Below, one piece after another: positions 22,021 to 34,303 of a stretch of 64,000 nucleotides of DNA (its first letter is position 1; each line of letters starts with the position of its first letter). Source of the DNA: Plasmodiophora brassicae (lineage: Eukaryota > Endomyxa > Phytomyxea > Plasmodiophorida > Plasmodiophoridae). The notes below the pieces were generated by a model. The model was not told where the DNA came from. It was given only the letters and a program-made list of their open reading frames with translations, and made no database searches. Location of the stretch: the NCBI GenBank assembly GCA_039704465.1, contig JASFAU010000014.1:806001-870000 (forward strand), in the 5' to 3' direction. A program made the translations under genes and the position numbers.

Positions 22021-25000
22021 TTACGCCACCGACTTGGCGAGGTTGTCCAGGAGCGGCTCGACGTCCTCGGCGTTGATGTAGTGTGTCGCGGCGCCGGATT
22101 TCGGGCCGACGTTGACAGTGTAGATCTTGCAATCGACGGCGGGCTGGAACGACAGGGAGCGCGGGCGGCGACGCAACGATTGCTTCGCGTCATTGTCGTC
22201 TGGAGGCGCCAACGTATCCGGTGCCTTGCTCGTTGACTAAACACACTCTTTTAAGGCTCGGCGTGTCGTGGCATCTGCTCGCGACACGTGTACCTCGGCC
22301 TCGTTGGGCGTAGCGCATGCGTTTCGCACGCGAGCCTCAGCGAACCCGTGGAAGACGTCGTTGTCCCGGGTGAGGAAATCGCCCATGCAGAAGATCATGC
22401 CAACGTCGTTGTGCTCGGCCTGGATCTTGGACAGGATCTTGAACGCCATTGACCCTTTCGTGACCAGCGACGACCGCACTTGGATGATGTTCTGCAAGTT
22501 GATGATCTCGGTGGTCGTGTTCACCAATGGCCCCGCCGCCAGGTAATTCAGGCATTCGCGGGCCTGCTTCTTGGCGTGCCTGGCAGGGGGTTTCAGCGAC
22601 TTCGACGACGACCGAAACGTGCCACATCGTCGTACGCGTGATCCGAGACCGTAAAGTTCCACGACAGGTACGTCTCGGCCTTGTCCACGAAAGACAGTGG
22701 CGTTCGCTCAGCGAAATAGTCAAAGATCCGCTCGACCTCAGGGAACCACGAGAAATCCGGCGTGTCCTAGGCAAGCGTTAGCCGTCGACAAGATCACGGC
22801 TGTCGTTGTCGACGCCTGTTACCTCAAGGGTCGACTCCCATTTGGCATCAGCGCCGCGCATGAGGAAGTACCCGTTCTCGGCGGCGATCCATGCGTTCTT
22901 CAGTTGGGACGTGCCCAGTACAGTCTTGCAGACGGCGCGCGACTTGGACGTCAGGATGACGACCGTCGTGCGCGGGTCGGACGCCAGCCGAGAGATGCAC
23001 CGAATGACACGGTCCGTCAGGAACGGCGTCCGATTGAACCTCGCCTTGGAGTCGATGGAGCGACGGTGGTTGTGGGTGGTCAGCGTCCCGACCAGCCCCG
23101 TAAAGATCACACGGTGCCCGCTAACAGGGTTCGTTAGCAACGATCGGGAACCTGACGTTCATCGTGACCCACCTCGTGTTGGGGAACTCGCGAATAATCT
23201 GCCCGATTTCGAACAGCTGTGGCTTGGTCTTGATCGTCGGCGAGTTCACACGCTGTTGCTCGATGATCTCGATACGGTCGACGATGGCGGAGGCCCAGTG
23301 CTGGGCGGTGTGGTCCCTGATGAACTGCATGGCGTATCGCTGGAAGTCGGCCCGCTCGTCAGGGCTCAGCTCCAGGGCGTACTTGATGGCCTGGGCGGCG
23401 TCATCAAAGTCCCACGGGTTCATACGGATCGACCTGGTATCGGGGATCAGACCCTGGGGGTGTTGACCGCGTTTGTGTTAAGTCGTATCGTACCCAGCGC
23501 CCAGCGACTCTGCCGAACCGGCGAACTCGCTGAGAACGAGAACGCCAGGGCCTTCCAGACGGTTCTGACAGGCGATGTACTCGAACGAGACCAGGTTCAT
23601 GCCGTCCCGAAGCGAGGAGATCAGGCAGACGTCCGCGATTGTGTACAACGCGCACATCTACCTCACTGTGAGGGCCGTTGCTGAATGCACTGCTTCGACA
23701 GAAGTACCTTATCGAAAGGGATCGACTGATCAAGGTAGTAGATCGGGACGTAGGTCAGCGATCCGAACCGGCCGTTGACACGTCCGACCAGCTCGTGCGT
23801 TTGGCGAGCGAGATGCTGGTACTCGGCGACGTCGCTGCGAGACGGGACGGCCACCTGGACGAGAACCGCCTTGCCGATCCATTCCGGGTTGCTGACGAAG
23901 AATCGCTCCAGGGCGTAGATCTTATGCGGAATGCCCTTGATGTAGTCGAGGCGGTCGATGCCGACGATGATCTTACATCCTCGGAACTGCTCGCGAAGCT
24001 GTTTGACGAACTCCTTCGTCGTTGGCCGCTGCAGTGCCTCCGCGAACCGCTCCGGTTCGATCCCGATCGGGAACGCTTCCACCTGCGTCAGGAAATCCGA
24101 GGTGACGTGCACGCCCAGATGCGAATTGCTCAGACCCAGCACCCTGGTGCAAGTTGCCTTGAAGTGCCTGTGCCCACCGCGGTTAGCGCCGGTTCAGTCG
24201 ATGTGGAATGCGCGTACCGTTTGTACTCGTAGATGTGGAAGCCAATCAGGTCGCTGGCGAGGACGCCATGGAGGATTTCTTCGCGTTGTGGAAGCATGCG
24301 GAAGATCTCGGCCGCCGGGAATGGAATGTGCAGGAAGAATGCGATCAGCATGTCGGGCAACGCGTTGCGGAGCATCGACGGGACGAGCATCAGGTGGTAG
24401 TCGTGGACCCAAACGATGTCACCTGGTCGATAGATCTACCGGCACCTGGTAAGAACAGATGCAACCCCAGATCATCCGGGAAGAGGCACCTTTAGAATTG
24501 CGTCCGCGAACAACCTGTTGGCTTGCTCGTAGGCGGCGAACATCTGGGAGCACTTGTCGAGGTCGGCAATGGGAACGCCGTGGTAATGGAATAGGGGCCA
24601 CAGGACGTTGTTGGAGTACCCGGAGTAGTACAGGTCGATGAGCGCCTTGGACAGGTAGACGGGTTCACAGTTCTGCCCGCGAATCTGGTCTGTCACCGCA
24701 TCACGGTCGCCGTCAGCGACGTCGGCGCCAGGCCACCCGATCCAGGTCATGGAGAACCCTTTGACGCCGAGCAGAGCGGACACCAGGCCACCCGAGCTTT
24801 TCTTGAACGTAAACCCGCCCGGCGCGTCCGGCGATGGCGTCAGCGAAATCGGCAAGCGGTTGGCGATCACGAGAAGGCGCCGGGATTCGCCGGGTTCTGG
24901 CCCGAGCGGAACCTGGCGACCGGTTCAGCAAAGGGACCGCGCGCACCGTTCGTGAGGCATCCCGTACCTCCATGCTTGGAATCGAATCCGACGCCATGTC

Positions 25001-25084
25001 GTCGACGTTGGCATCCGCCAGCTGCCTGCAGAGGCGTTCCGTCGCCGTCGGCTCAAGGCCCATACCATCCATTGCCTTCGCCAT
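22021..25084 (-). CDS. trehalose-6-phosphate synthase with degenerate phosphatase domain (class II type)
   Basis: A multi-exon gene with ATG at 25084 and TAA at 22023-22021. The GT20 synthase domain transfers glucose from UDP-glucose to glucose-6-phosphate. Visible motifs: [74 protein letters not shown] and [17 protein letters not shown], all well conserved, so the synthase is probably active. The HAD phosphatase domain follows: [10 protein letters not shown] stands where DYDGTL is expected, so both Asp residues of motif I are absent, while VTKG, CMGDFL and DNDVF remain. The C-terminal half resembles plant class II TPS proteins ([21 protein letters not shown]). The phosphatase is therefore probably inactive and may be regulatory. 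At least seven exons; junctions not all fixed. Confidence 0.9.
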
Positions 25085-25864
25085 CGTGTGGGATCGCTTA
25101 CTTGCTAAATGACGACCGTACTATTTCGAATGCGAACTAGAGAAGCGCTTAATCGACGGGGTTCGCCGAACGCTCCACCGCAGCCGCGTATGCACGCGGT
25201 CACACAGCATGGATTAGGGGCGCGAGCCTCCTGCCTCCACGATCACTTGGTCTTCTCAGCCGTACGCCGTACTTCGTAGTCTACGACGGGCAGCCTACTT
25301 CCAGCGACAGCGCTGCGAAGGTACAAGAAGTTTCCAAAGGACGCGATTAGAGGCGTACCAAATCAACAGTAAGGTAGCAGCTGACGTGGGTGGGTGTCTT
25401 CTGCGAACGCCGGTCTGCATGCCAATGCACAAGAGGAACTATACTGCGAGGTCCTTGGGGGATCTCAGGTCTCCGGACGCACGCCAGCAGCTGGGATTTG
25501 AGAACAGGCGGTCCTGCGAGATGGTCCGCACGTCGATGCACAATCCTGTACGACTATGCAGTAACCCCTATTACTTGGTTGTTCTGACACGATTCGCCAC
25601 GAGATGTACACACCCCCTAGAGGCGGCCACCGTCAGAATGAGCACTGAGTACGGCCAACTTGTTCAGCGGGCGCCCGCAATTCACGAAGACGACTTGTTT
25701 CGGCCAGTAAGCTGCGTATAAAAGGTAATCGGAAAAACCGAATGGTTCTTCTGGAATAATGGAGACTTGCCACTGGGCACGTATATGACTGGAATCGATC
25801 CGTTGGTACGCGGGTGCTTGGTTGGCGACGAGTCACAAATGTCGTCGCGGAGGCACGCCGATCA
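25085..25864. other. divergent promoter region between TPS and USP genes
   Basis: About 780 bases between two divergently transcribed genes. Open frames are short and unsupported. No repeats or RNA genes were recognised. Confidence 0.5.
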
Positions 25865-27494
25865 ATGAATGGGAGGTATGGCCTCCCCTCTGTGCGATCG
25901 TCGCCCTCGAAGGCGTCGACGTCGACAACCAGATCGGGCTTGACACCCAGCAAGGTCCGATCATCAGCGCTGTCCTCTTTACCCTCGTCGTCACCTGTCA
26001 CTCGTAACGCTGCTGAGCCACGGGCGCTTCCGCGACTCGAAATACCACCATTGCCTCTTTCGCCACGAAGCCGCCCGTCTCTTGCAAAAGACATCGATTC
26101 CTCCCTCAGGCGACTGTCCCTGACGAAACTCGATGACCGCTCCGTGCTCAATCGCTCGTTCGGGTCACTATCGCCTCTGAAGCGTCCTGACAAGACCATC
26201 AGCACGCCCGACCTCGTCAAACCAGAACAGGCACCCACACCATTGCAGGCTAAGCCGGTGGCTCAACCGGATGTGCGCTTCCGATGTCTGGTTGGCCTTG
26301 TCAACATGGGCAACACGTGCTTCATGGCGTCACAACTCCAGGTATGAACCCAGGGTGGGTGCTGGGGCGCGCCTTGATTCGCGAACGGTAGGCGCTTGGG
26401 TGCATATCCGAAATTGTCGACTACTTCGCATCGCGACGGTTTGAGAGCGACATTAACCCGCGTTCCCCGTCCCGGGGCACGCTAGTCGACGCATTCGGAT
26501 CGCTAATGACCAGGTTCCGAGATGGGCCTGATGGCGCTGTTGTTCGACCGACAGATGTCAAGAACGCCATCGGCGCCATCTGCACGCGCTTCCGAGGTAC
26601 AACAGCCGAAGAGCAACGCTTACAACAGTGCCCTGACGTGCTGGCAGGGTATGCCCAGCAGGATAGCCAGGAATTCCTTCGTACACTACTGTCAGGAATG
26701 GTCAGAAGCGCGTATTGGTGGCGATTTACATGCTCTAAACGTTGTTTATGCAGCATGACGACCTAAATCGGATCCGGACGAAGCCAGCGTACACTGAGAT
26801 CACCGAATTGCCGAACGACAGTGATGACGACCTGGCGATGCGTTGGTGGCAGAACTATACCGATCGCAACCTAAGCTTCCTGTCGACCTTGTTCTGTGGA
26901 CAGCTGAAGAGCAGCGTCGTCTGCGGGTCCTGCTCCTACGTCTCAAGGACATTCGACCCGTTCTGGGACCTATCCTTGCAGATTAAGCGCACTGCAACGC
27001 GATCGTGCACGCTTCTGGTACGAGACGAGAGCCAGCTGTGTATCGTTCAGGGTTCTCATCGCCTCGATGTGCAGGACTGTTTCACAGTGTTTACGAAAGA
27101 TGAGGTGTTCTCCGGGTACTACTGCTCGAAGTGCAAGAAGCACGTTGACGCGCGGCGCCGGCTGTCGCTCCACCGCCTACCAACCGTTCTGGTCATCCAC
27201 CTGAAACGATTCGAATATTCGTCATCCTTCCCCACAAAGCTCAACGATATCGTCGATTTCCCGTTGCAGGACCTGAGCCTGGATTCGTTCTACTCTGGAT
27301 CAGGCGCCGCATCCGTCTACGACCTGGTCGCCGTCAGCAACCATTACGGGAACATCTCCGGCGGGCACTACACCGCATTCGGCAAGGTCGCACCCAACGC
27401 CTGGGCCGAATTCAACGACAGCCGCGCCTGCACCATCACCCTGTCTTCGGTGAAATCGCCGGCCGCATACGTCCTGTTCTTTAAACGAAGATAG
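25865..27494 (+). CDS. ubiquitin-specific protease (USP2/USP21-like catalytic core)
   Basis: Exons 25865-26341, 26392-26700 and 26754-27494, with introns of 50 and 53 nt; phases match, giving about 508 residues. The first 130 residues are Ser/Pro/Arg-rich and probably disordered. The catalytic core has the Cys box GLVNMGNTCFMASQL, the QQDSQEFLRTLL box, two zinc-binding Cys pairs (CGSC and CSKCKK), LPTVLVIHLKRFEY and the His box NISGGHYTAFGK, then NDSRACTI and the end YVLFFKRR. It is a compact USP that cleaves ubiquitin from substrates. A GTG 51 nt upstream keeps the frame open, but the ATG at 25865 is preferred because eukaryotic initiation rarely uses GTG. Confidence 0.93.
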
Positions 27495-27789
27495 GCAATA
27501 GTAGACATCGGATTCCTGACATCGCGTTTTACATTGAAATAACGGAATTAGACAGGGTGGACCTCTGCGACTTCGACCAACGCAATCGTCGTCTGCGTTG
27601 CTCGAGGACACTTAAGTAGTCGACGGGTGCGTGCTTCAGCTGGCACCCAACGGTTCGACTCGTGACGCAGTGCCTGACGCATTAGGCATTGAACGACCAT
27701 CAACCGCAACGACGCGTTGCGCATCGTGGCAGTGACGAGTGTCGCAGCGGTGGCGTACACGCATTTAACTGCGGGGCCGGCGGTCGTCG

Positions 27790-28212
27790 ATGGCGGCAAA
27801 GTTCACGAAGACGGTGCTGGAGGCAGGGTCTGGGCCCCTGCCGCAGGCGAAGCAATTTGTGACGGTCGCTGCTGACCTGTACCTGGCGGAGGGGAACGTC
27901 GGCATCTGGAGCACGCACAAGCCGTCCGGGTTCCTGTTCCCTGCCAACAAGCCGAACCCCTTCACGTACCAGGCTGGCGTCGGCAGCGTTGTACCAGGGT
28001 ATGGGGTACCTCTCGTGGATGGACACGACATTGTGTAATGAGTCTATTGTGGAGACAGCTGGGAAGAAGGCGTGGCGTCCATGCAGGTTGGGGAGAAGGC
28101 GCGCTTGCAGATTCCATGGCAATACGCTTACGGCGCTAGTGGCAACCCTGGGTTCAAGATCCCTCCCAAGGCCGACTTGATCTTTGAAATCACTGTCCTC
28201 AGTGTCAAGTGA
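27790..28212 (+). CDS. FKBP-type peptidyl-prolyl isomerase, 120 residues
   Basis: Exons 27790-27998 and 28059-28212 with a 60-nt intron (GTATGG donor, CAG acceptor); the join restores VVPGWEEGVASMQVGEKA. A single FKBP domain with no signal or extra domains, so a cytosolic FKBP12-size isomerase that catalyses cis-trans proline isomerisation. Conserved: VGSVVPGW, the M-x-x-GE-K-A-x-L turn, YAYG and the IPPKADLIFEITVLS end. Between strands 2 and 3 it has GIWSTHKPSG instead of the GxxFDSS of human FKBP12, a pattern I know from plant and protist small FKBPs with WSTKDPG, so it is not a defect. Confidence 0.93.
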
Positions 28213-28770
28213 CTCCTTATCGGCAATACAACATGTTGCTAGACGTTCCATGTCCTTTGAGACGAGTCCTATCCGGCCAGGTGCTGCTGCAGGAAGCCAT
28301 GTCAGGGGAGCGCTCAGCTTCAGTCTCAAACGCCATCGATTACCAATGGATCGAACGCCAATAATCGGCTCGTGACGACGGTAACGATTCTGTCTGGGTA
28401 TTACCATGGAAGCCATGGCGGCAGTAGAAGTTCGAAACGGGCCGACAAGCTAGCTAGTCGCTATGTGGCCCGAGAACATCAGGGGCGGCCAGGCTCGCTG
28501 TCTACCTTTGGTGTCATCGGGCGCAAACCAGGATGAACATCGCACCGTCATCTTGGTCAGGGTCCTCATATCACCCATCGGTTTCGCTGGTAATAAATTT
28601 CAACCGGCTGCACGGTGGCCACGCTCGAAGTTAGAGCATCTCCATCGATGAGCCGTTTTCGGTACTTCATCGTTATCGTCTTATCTGACGATCCCGCACG
28701 CAGACAGTCACACCAACCGGACAAAGAATCTTTATCGTTACTTGTACGTACTTTCACGTCCCACACAGAT
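28213..28770. other. intergenic, nothing recognised
   Basis: About 560 bases downstream of the FKBP gene. Short frames only; no RNA gene, repeat or domain seen. Confidence 0.45.
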
Positions 28771-29121
28771 CTAATTCAAATCTGTGACGAATCTGCTGTC
28801 TATTGATCGGACGAGACGATGATGGGGCTCGTCGAGGCAAGCGTTGTTGACGGTTTTCCTAGTTCTGCTCCCCGATTCCTCTGGGCCTGGCGACGTACAT
28901 CCTCCTCCGGCCGCGGCATCTGCCGTGTCAACACCCGTTCGACGTGGCAAAAGGGTGAGGACCTTTGCCTTTGGCCGCTCGTTGAGCATTTGACCGCTGA
29001 GCAACAAGCCGGCCGTTACGATTTCAGCAATATCGCCATCACTGCTAGATGAGGACGAGCCCTCCGACTCCTCGACGTCCGCTTGTCGCCTCCAGACGCC
29101 ATCTCTATCGTTGCGCTCCAT
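28771..29121 (-). CDS. small hypothetical acidic/serine-rich protein
   Basis: An ATG-started frame of 116 residues. It has an acidic start with a run of six Ser (EESEGSSSSSSDGD), a short hydrophobic stretch (IVTAGLLLSG) and a basic middle. No family recognised. It could be a whole small gene or one exon of a longer one. Its neighbours are repeats on one side and the FKBP gene on the other, which gives no functional hint. Confidence 0.35.
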   Translation of the reverse strand: MERNDRDGVWRRQADVEESEGSSSSSSDGDIAEIVTAGLLLSGQMLNERPKAKVLTLLPRRTGVDTADAAAGGGCTSPGPEESGSRTRKTVNNACLDEPHHRLVRSIDSRFVTDLN

Positions 29122-29339
29122 CTGACGACTGACGGCGCCCTTTTCCCGCGGTGGTGTCAGACCCCAAAATTATTTACTTTCCCAATCGTCGCATACAGAT
29201 GTGACGATACCGAGAACGCTGCGCTGTGGAGATGCTCTTAGACACTTGATGTCATGCGCCGACTCCCGGGAAAACACCCGACTCGGATAACCAAGTCGGT
29301 CTCTTGACCGACTCGAAATAGCAAGTCGGCCTTCGAGGA

Positions 29340-29760
29340 AGGTCGGCTGCAGCCGACATGGATGCCGCCGGTGTGTCTGAAGCCACCCAGAATCATCGGG
29401 GAAACTGGGTAACCTGACACCAAACAGGAACATTACCGCAAAGCCTACTGTCCGGAGATGGACTACCAGTACCAGGCCCGCTGTGCCCTTGCCGGGCATG
29501 GAGTCCCGAAGCCAGGTGACACACGCATCGTGCAGTTCCGCCTCGAGTTCACGATGCGTGTGTCACCTGGCTTCGGGACTCCGTGCCCGGCAGGGCACAG
29601 CTGGCCTGGTACTGGTAGTCCATCTCCGGACAGTAGTCTTTGAGGTAATGTTTATGTTTGGTGTCAGGTTCCGACCAGTTTCCCCGTTGATTCTGGGTGG
29701 CTTCAGACACATCGGCGGCATCCAGGTCGGCGACAGCCGGCTTCATTGTGAGGTGCGACT
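29340..29760. repeat. large inverted repeat with coding remnants
   Basis: Two arms of about 195-215 bp face each other around a short spacer near 29540-29550. The inner 80 bp of each arm match almost base for base, and similarity continues outward with small indels. Each arm can be read as the same protein fragment (MDYQYQA, then CALAGHG or CALPGTE, then K/RSQVTHAS or PKPGDTRIVQ depending on frame), broken by frameshifts. A third diverged copy lies at 45410-45690. This is probably a relic of a repeated mobile gene; the parent element is not identified. Confidence 0.8.
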
Positions 29761-30096
29761 TCCGGTTGTCTGACGTGGTAACCCGTCGAGATGGTCGCCG
29801 ACTTCGGGCGCCATGACTCCAACCTTCTTCAGCAGACCCGTTACATATTCCGGTCACGAGTTTGAAGAAAGGCAGTGTAGAGCTGCGATCTATTTATAGA
29901 ATAGCGTATCGTTCCCATCAACGTGCTTCCGCCTGCCTGTCCTGGGTGATATTTTGGAAACTGCGCGCACGGATTTAGCGCGATGACGTGGCAATGGTGA
30001 CGTCGTCGTGGAGACGGGATCGTCGAAAACCTAATTCTGTTACGGTGTCATTGGCTCATTGCGCACCGTGAAGAGTCTGCAGACACGGGACAACAT

Positions 30097-31122
30097 AGCT
30101 GACCCATTCCGATCCAGGGCGCGCTTCATGATGGCCTTTAAGTCACCCTCGCGGTTGGCCTTGTCGTCCTTGACTCACTGCCGCACATGGTCCCGTAATG
30201 GCCACGTCTGGAGTGTATCCACCAACAATCGACCCAGTGTTCGACGCCCACCGGTCGTGTCGCGTAGATGAAGCCATCCGCATTTCCACTGGATCTCCGT
30301 CATGCGATCCAAAATGGACTGCACCTGATCCTTCAGCGTAGGGAGGCTTACGTCCATCGACAACTCCTTGGCAATCTTCGCTTCGATGTCCTGCGTCGTG
30401 AGCCCATGGCTGGCCGGACTCTTGATCTGGCAACCTGGCATTACGTCCCGCCCCACGTCTACGGTATCACGTTTACTAGCGGTGGATCGTCGCATCTGTC
30501 TTCGCCCGGTCATGGCATCAGAGTCGCAAGGCGCGAACGTCGGCAACGTCAAGAGCTCGTTCGACATCAGCATTCTCCCGCGCAAGACGAAGCTGGATGC
30601 TACGTCGATCTTGAAGTTGAAGGAGCGGTATGACCGGTACTGCCTTGTGGTGAATGATCGCGAAGGACAACGATCTGAGCAGCTAGGATCAATCCGCAAG
30701 CAGTCCGCTTTTGCTTCACGACGCCACAGCTGACGCCCGTTGCCCTCAATCACCTCTTCATTCGCAGTGTCGACATGGTGACTGATGAGGAGCTTGAAGG
30801 GTGAATCGCTGGCCAGATCAACGCAGGACATCGAAGTCAAAATTGCCAAGGAGTTGTCGATGGACGTAAGCCTCCCTACGCTGAAGGATCAGGTGCAATC
30901 CATTCCGAATTGGATGAAGGAGATCCAGTGGAAACGTGGATGGCTTCATCTACGCGATACGACCGGTGGACGTCGAGCACTGGGTCGATTGTTGGTCGAT
31001 ACACTCCAGCCGTGGCCATTACGGGACCATGTGCGGCAGTGGGTCAAGGACGACAAGGTCAAACGCGAGGGTGACTTAAAGGCCATCATGAAGCACGCCC
31101 TGGAATGGGTCAGATAGCACAT
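30097..31122. repeat. inverted pair of gag-like fragments
   Basis: About 310 bp near 30097-30410 (read on minus) and 30800-31122 (read on plus) encode nearly the same polypeptide (KIAKELSMDVSLPTLKDQ, WLHLRDTTGGRR, WPLRDHVRQ). The DNA similarity is clearly above what unrelated genes would show. The copies are in opposite orientation with about 390 bp between them. Confidence 0.8.
30518..31117 (+). pseudogene. broken gag-like ORF of a probable LTR retrotransposon
   Basis: Starts at ATG 30518 (MASESQGANVGNVKSSFDIS) and runs to a stop after about 68 residues. Similar coding continues out of frame from about 30780 (MVTDEELEG, then KIAKELSMDVSLPTL) to 31117. The layout, a short N-terminal strand, KLKERYDRY, then a helical all-alpha segment, resembles Ty3/gypsy gag proteins of protists, but no zinc knuckle, protease or polymerase is present here. 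At least one frameshift and one stop make it non-functional. An alternative is a host gene family with broken copies. Confidence 0.5.
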
Positions 31123-32498
31123 TCCCCAGATGCATAATTTTGCAAGCCTCACGTCAACAGGGCTTAGGCCAGCCGAGCATACTCTTCTCGCGATGTGGAT
31201 TCTGCGGGATTCGTCAGATTACCTGTCAGGTGAAGTCATTGCCTGCACCAGCTATCCAACAACGCATGACGTTCGGTCTTTCGGTCAACGGTGACCTTCT
31301 GGATTCGCCTACTGATCTTCTTCGACGCATCGTAACACATGGTTTCAATGTCACATGCGAAGAAATCTCGGCGTAGAACAGGTCGCGCGCCTTGGAAGTA
31401 CTGTGAAACCTCGCTTAACGACTTCAGGGAGTCCTTGCTGAGGAGATACTCGACGAATCCTCCAGTCAGGTTTTCATCAAATTAAAGACATCCTGGCCGG
31501 CACCGTCGGTGATGCAGTGTCGCAGTCCATCCTCGTCGCAAAACGCGACCCGGCCTGCAGGTACCTTCGCAGGTACTCCCATAAGTACTTCATCCCCAGT
31601 TCTTCTTGCCTTTGGGACGCTGATCGACATACGCGTCCCGGTGAACGCATTGACCTAGCAGTGACATGTTAATGGGTGACGTTATGGGGTGTGGGCAATG
31701 GAGAGTACATTTTCCAAGTCGCTTCGGGTTCGCTTCATTGCTCATGGCCGTTCAGGAGCTATGTCGTCGTGGTGCAGGTGTTGCTGTCGTTTTGTTTGTG
31801 AAGCCCTGTTACAGCCCTGTCGCCGTACAGGTGATGCCGTGCCGCCCTGTAACTGCAATGTCGTCGGGCAGGGGCTGCTCCCTTTTCGGTGATGCTACCG
31901 TTACGATCGCCGTTGCATAGGACGTATAACAAAGCTCGGTCGACATTTACAGATTCGACATTTACCGAAACACATCTACCGCCAAACTTTGAGCCATCAC
32001 GAGTGTGCTGGTGGTAGATACGGACAGGAGCAACTACATGTTTGGGGGCTCATGCTCAATGCCCCCAACAGTGACGCCCCCAGCAGTCGGTATGGCGGCG
32101 ATCGAGAAATGTATTGGAGCAGCAAAGCGGGCCCCAACCGGCCATATTATTATAATTTAAGACGACGTCCTGTAACACAATCTGTCCGCACACATTTCCT
32201 CGGCAGAGTCAGTTCATGTCCAATGTGTTCATTCGAAAGCAGCGACGTGCTCCGTAGCAGAGCGGGACGAGGTCAGACGCTGACGGCAACACCAACGCGC
32301 AACGCGCGCGTCCGGCGTGCGCGGCTGGGCTGCAGGCCTCCAGCAACTGCTGGTCTGGATTTCAGGTCAGTGGTCGTTTGCAATTCGTTATTGCATTGCC
32401 AAGGCGTTCGCCTCTCTGCGGGCTGGGCCGGTCACAGGGTTCGGCCGGTGCCCGCGCCGTCTGTCCCGTGCACGGCTAGCTCACGTCGGCAGCTTGTT
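31123..32498. other. gene-poor stretch upstream of the ATP-grasp gene
   Basis: About 1.4 kb with no frame showing a recognisable domain. Probably flanking debris of the repeat cluster plus the promoter of the next gene; an AT-rich patch lies at 32145-32160. Confidence 0.4.
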
Positions 32499-33876
32499 AT
32501 GGCGGTCGCCGATGGGGCAGGCACCGACGAGGGCGTCACCAGACCGACGAAGAACGTTGTATGGTTCAAGGGGCAGAACTTCCCAGAAGCACGGGACAAC
32601 GCAGTTGAATTATCCTGTCGCCCTGCTGATGATGCAGCGCCCGAGCTTCACGACGTTAACGTCACCGTCACTGTCCCGGCCAGCTTCACGAAATTCAACC
32701 TTCAGGTTACAAGCCACCACTTCGACCCTTCTGTACCTGGGGATTGACTTGCCGCGTGCAGCCTGTTCACTATGGGCCATCGGTCGTCTACCTCAATGCC
32801 CAAGACGACGGTTTCTACAACCAGACCTTGCGGGAACCAACAATCAAGGTGTGGGTGCTCGGCAAGACCGACGACACGGTCGGGTACGTCCGACGACGTC
32901 TATGGGAGGCGTCGTTTTCAAGGAACATCGCACTGAAGTTCGTGGCCACTTACCGGTTCGATCTGTTCGCTGGTGTCAACGGCCTTGAGGACATGCTGTA
33001 CGACGGCACCAAGGTTGGGAGCATGCCCGACGTCGTTCTCGTTCGTACCGGTGCGACCATCGATTACTTTGGGATGGCTGTCCTCCGTCAGATCGAAACG
33101 ATGGGGATTACCGTTCTGAACGGGTGCCAAAGCATTGAGATCTCGAGGGACAAGTTGCAGACCATGCAGGTCATGGCCGCTCACGGCCTGCCGATCGCGA
33201 AGACCTTGCTGGCGAAATTCCCGATCAACTTTGATGTGGTCGAGGCGCATTTCAACTACCCAATCATTGTGAAGAAATCGTCGGGCGCGCAGGGCAAAGG
33301 GATCACCCTTGTCAAAGACCACGACAGCCTCGAGGATCTGTGCGACTTGTTGGATCCGACCGAACCTCTGATCTTCCAGGAGTTCCTGTCGCACAGCAAA
33401 GGCCGGAATCTTCGCGTTCTCGTCGTTGGCGGTCGTGTCATTGCTAGCATGATGCGCGTTGCAAACAAGGGCTTCAAAGCCAACGACGATGGCAGTAGCG
33501 TCCGCGCCGTCAAAGTATCCCCTCAAGTCGAATGGCTTGTGCTGGAGGCTACCCGCCTAACTGGACTGGACGTCGCCACCATAGACTTACTCATTGACAA
33601 AGACACGTACGTGTCTTCGCGAATACTCCATGGTGTGTTTGCTAATTCGTACCGTCTCTCAGGTACAAGATATGCGATATCAACAGTGCCCCTGGATTCC
33701 AGGATCTCGAGTCGGCAACCGGGTTCGACGTCGCGTCGTCCATGCTCAGCTATATCAAGATGCGCATGGGGCTGTACCGATTCCCCCATCTGAAGAACTC
33801 GGGCAAATCCCATCAACCACTGTCCATCTCTGTCGAGGACGACCACCGGTCGCCCGTTTCCATTCACCCTACCTGA
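32499..33876 (+). CDS. RimK-type ATP-grasp ligase
   Basis: Exons 32499-32705, 32762-33606 and 33663-33876, with introns of 56 nt each; frame is kept and the product is 421 residues. After about 100 residues of unassigned N-terminus comes a RimK-like pre-ATP-grasp domain (IKVWVLGKTDDTVGYVRRRL; PDVVLVRTGATIDYFGMAVL) and the ATP-grasp fold: NGCQSIEISRDKLQTMQVM, HGLPIAKTLL, YPIIVKKSSGAQGKGITLVK (nucleotide-binding Lys and Gly-rich loop), LIFQEFLSHSKGRNLRVLVV, and the metal-binding end YKICDINSAPGFQDLE. Relatives add glutamate or similar amino acids to a carboxyl group (RimK on ribosomal S6; NAAG synthetase in animals). The substrate here is unknown. The last splice uses donor GTACGT and restores the TYKICDIN motif. 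Confidence 0.9.
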
Positions 33877-34303
33877 TCACTAGAGAAGTAACGCCCATCC
33901 CGGTTCATCCCGGTTCGCCAGTAAACCGATGTCGCAGGATGGACAATCAGCAATAGTCGTAAAGTGTTACCAGGTACCAGTAGAGTGGCATACGCGTCAT
34001 CTTTGTCGCGCGACATCGCAATCACCTATGCGTTCGGATCGTTACCGGGTGAGCTCCCTCCCTCACCCCTTCCACCGCCGTTCAACCAGACATTTCATGA
34101 ACCTGGCCCTACCGCATTGTTTTCAGACGAAGCAAGCTCGGATCTTGCGAAGTAATTTGCGAATCGCGCCCCCGCTCGAACCCGGACCGGGTCACTTGGG
34201 TGGACAGATGGATTTTTGTGAGGAGAACACTCCAAGCGATTAGCGATCCCAGAATAGATTGGGCAGTGTCAGACTCGGAGCTGTCTCCTGAGTCGTCGTG
34301 GTA

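Noticed and set aside
27790..28212. FKBP lacking the FDSS Asp of human FKBP12, as a sign of inactivity
   Set aside because: The WSTxxPG variant is the normal pattern of a plant/protist FKBP subclass.
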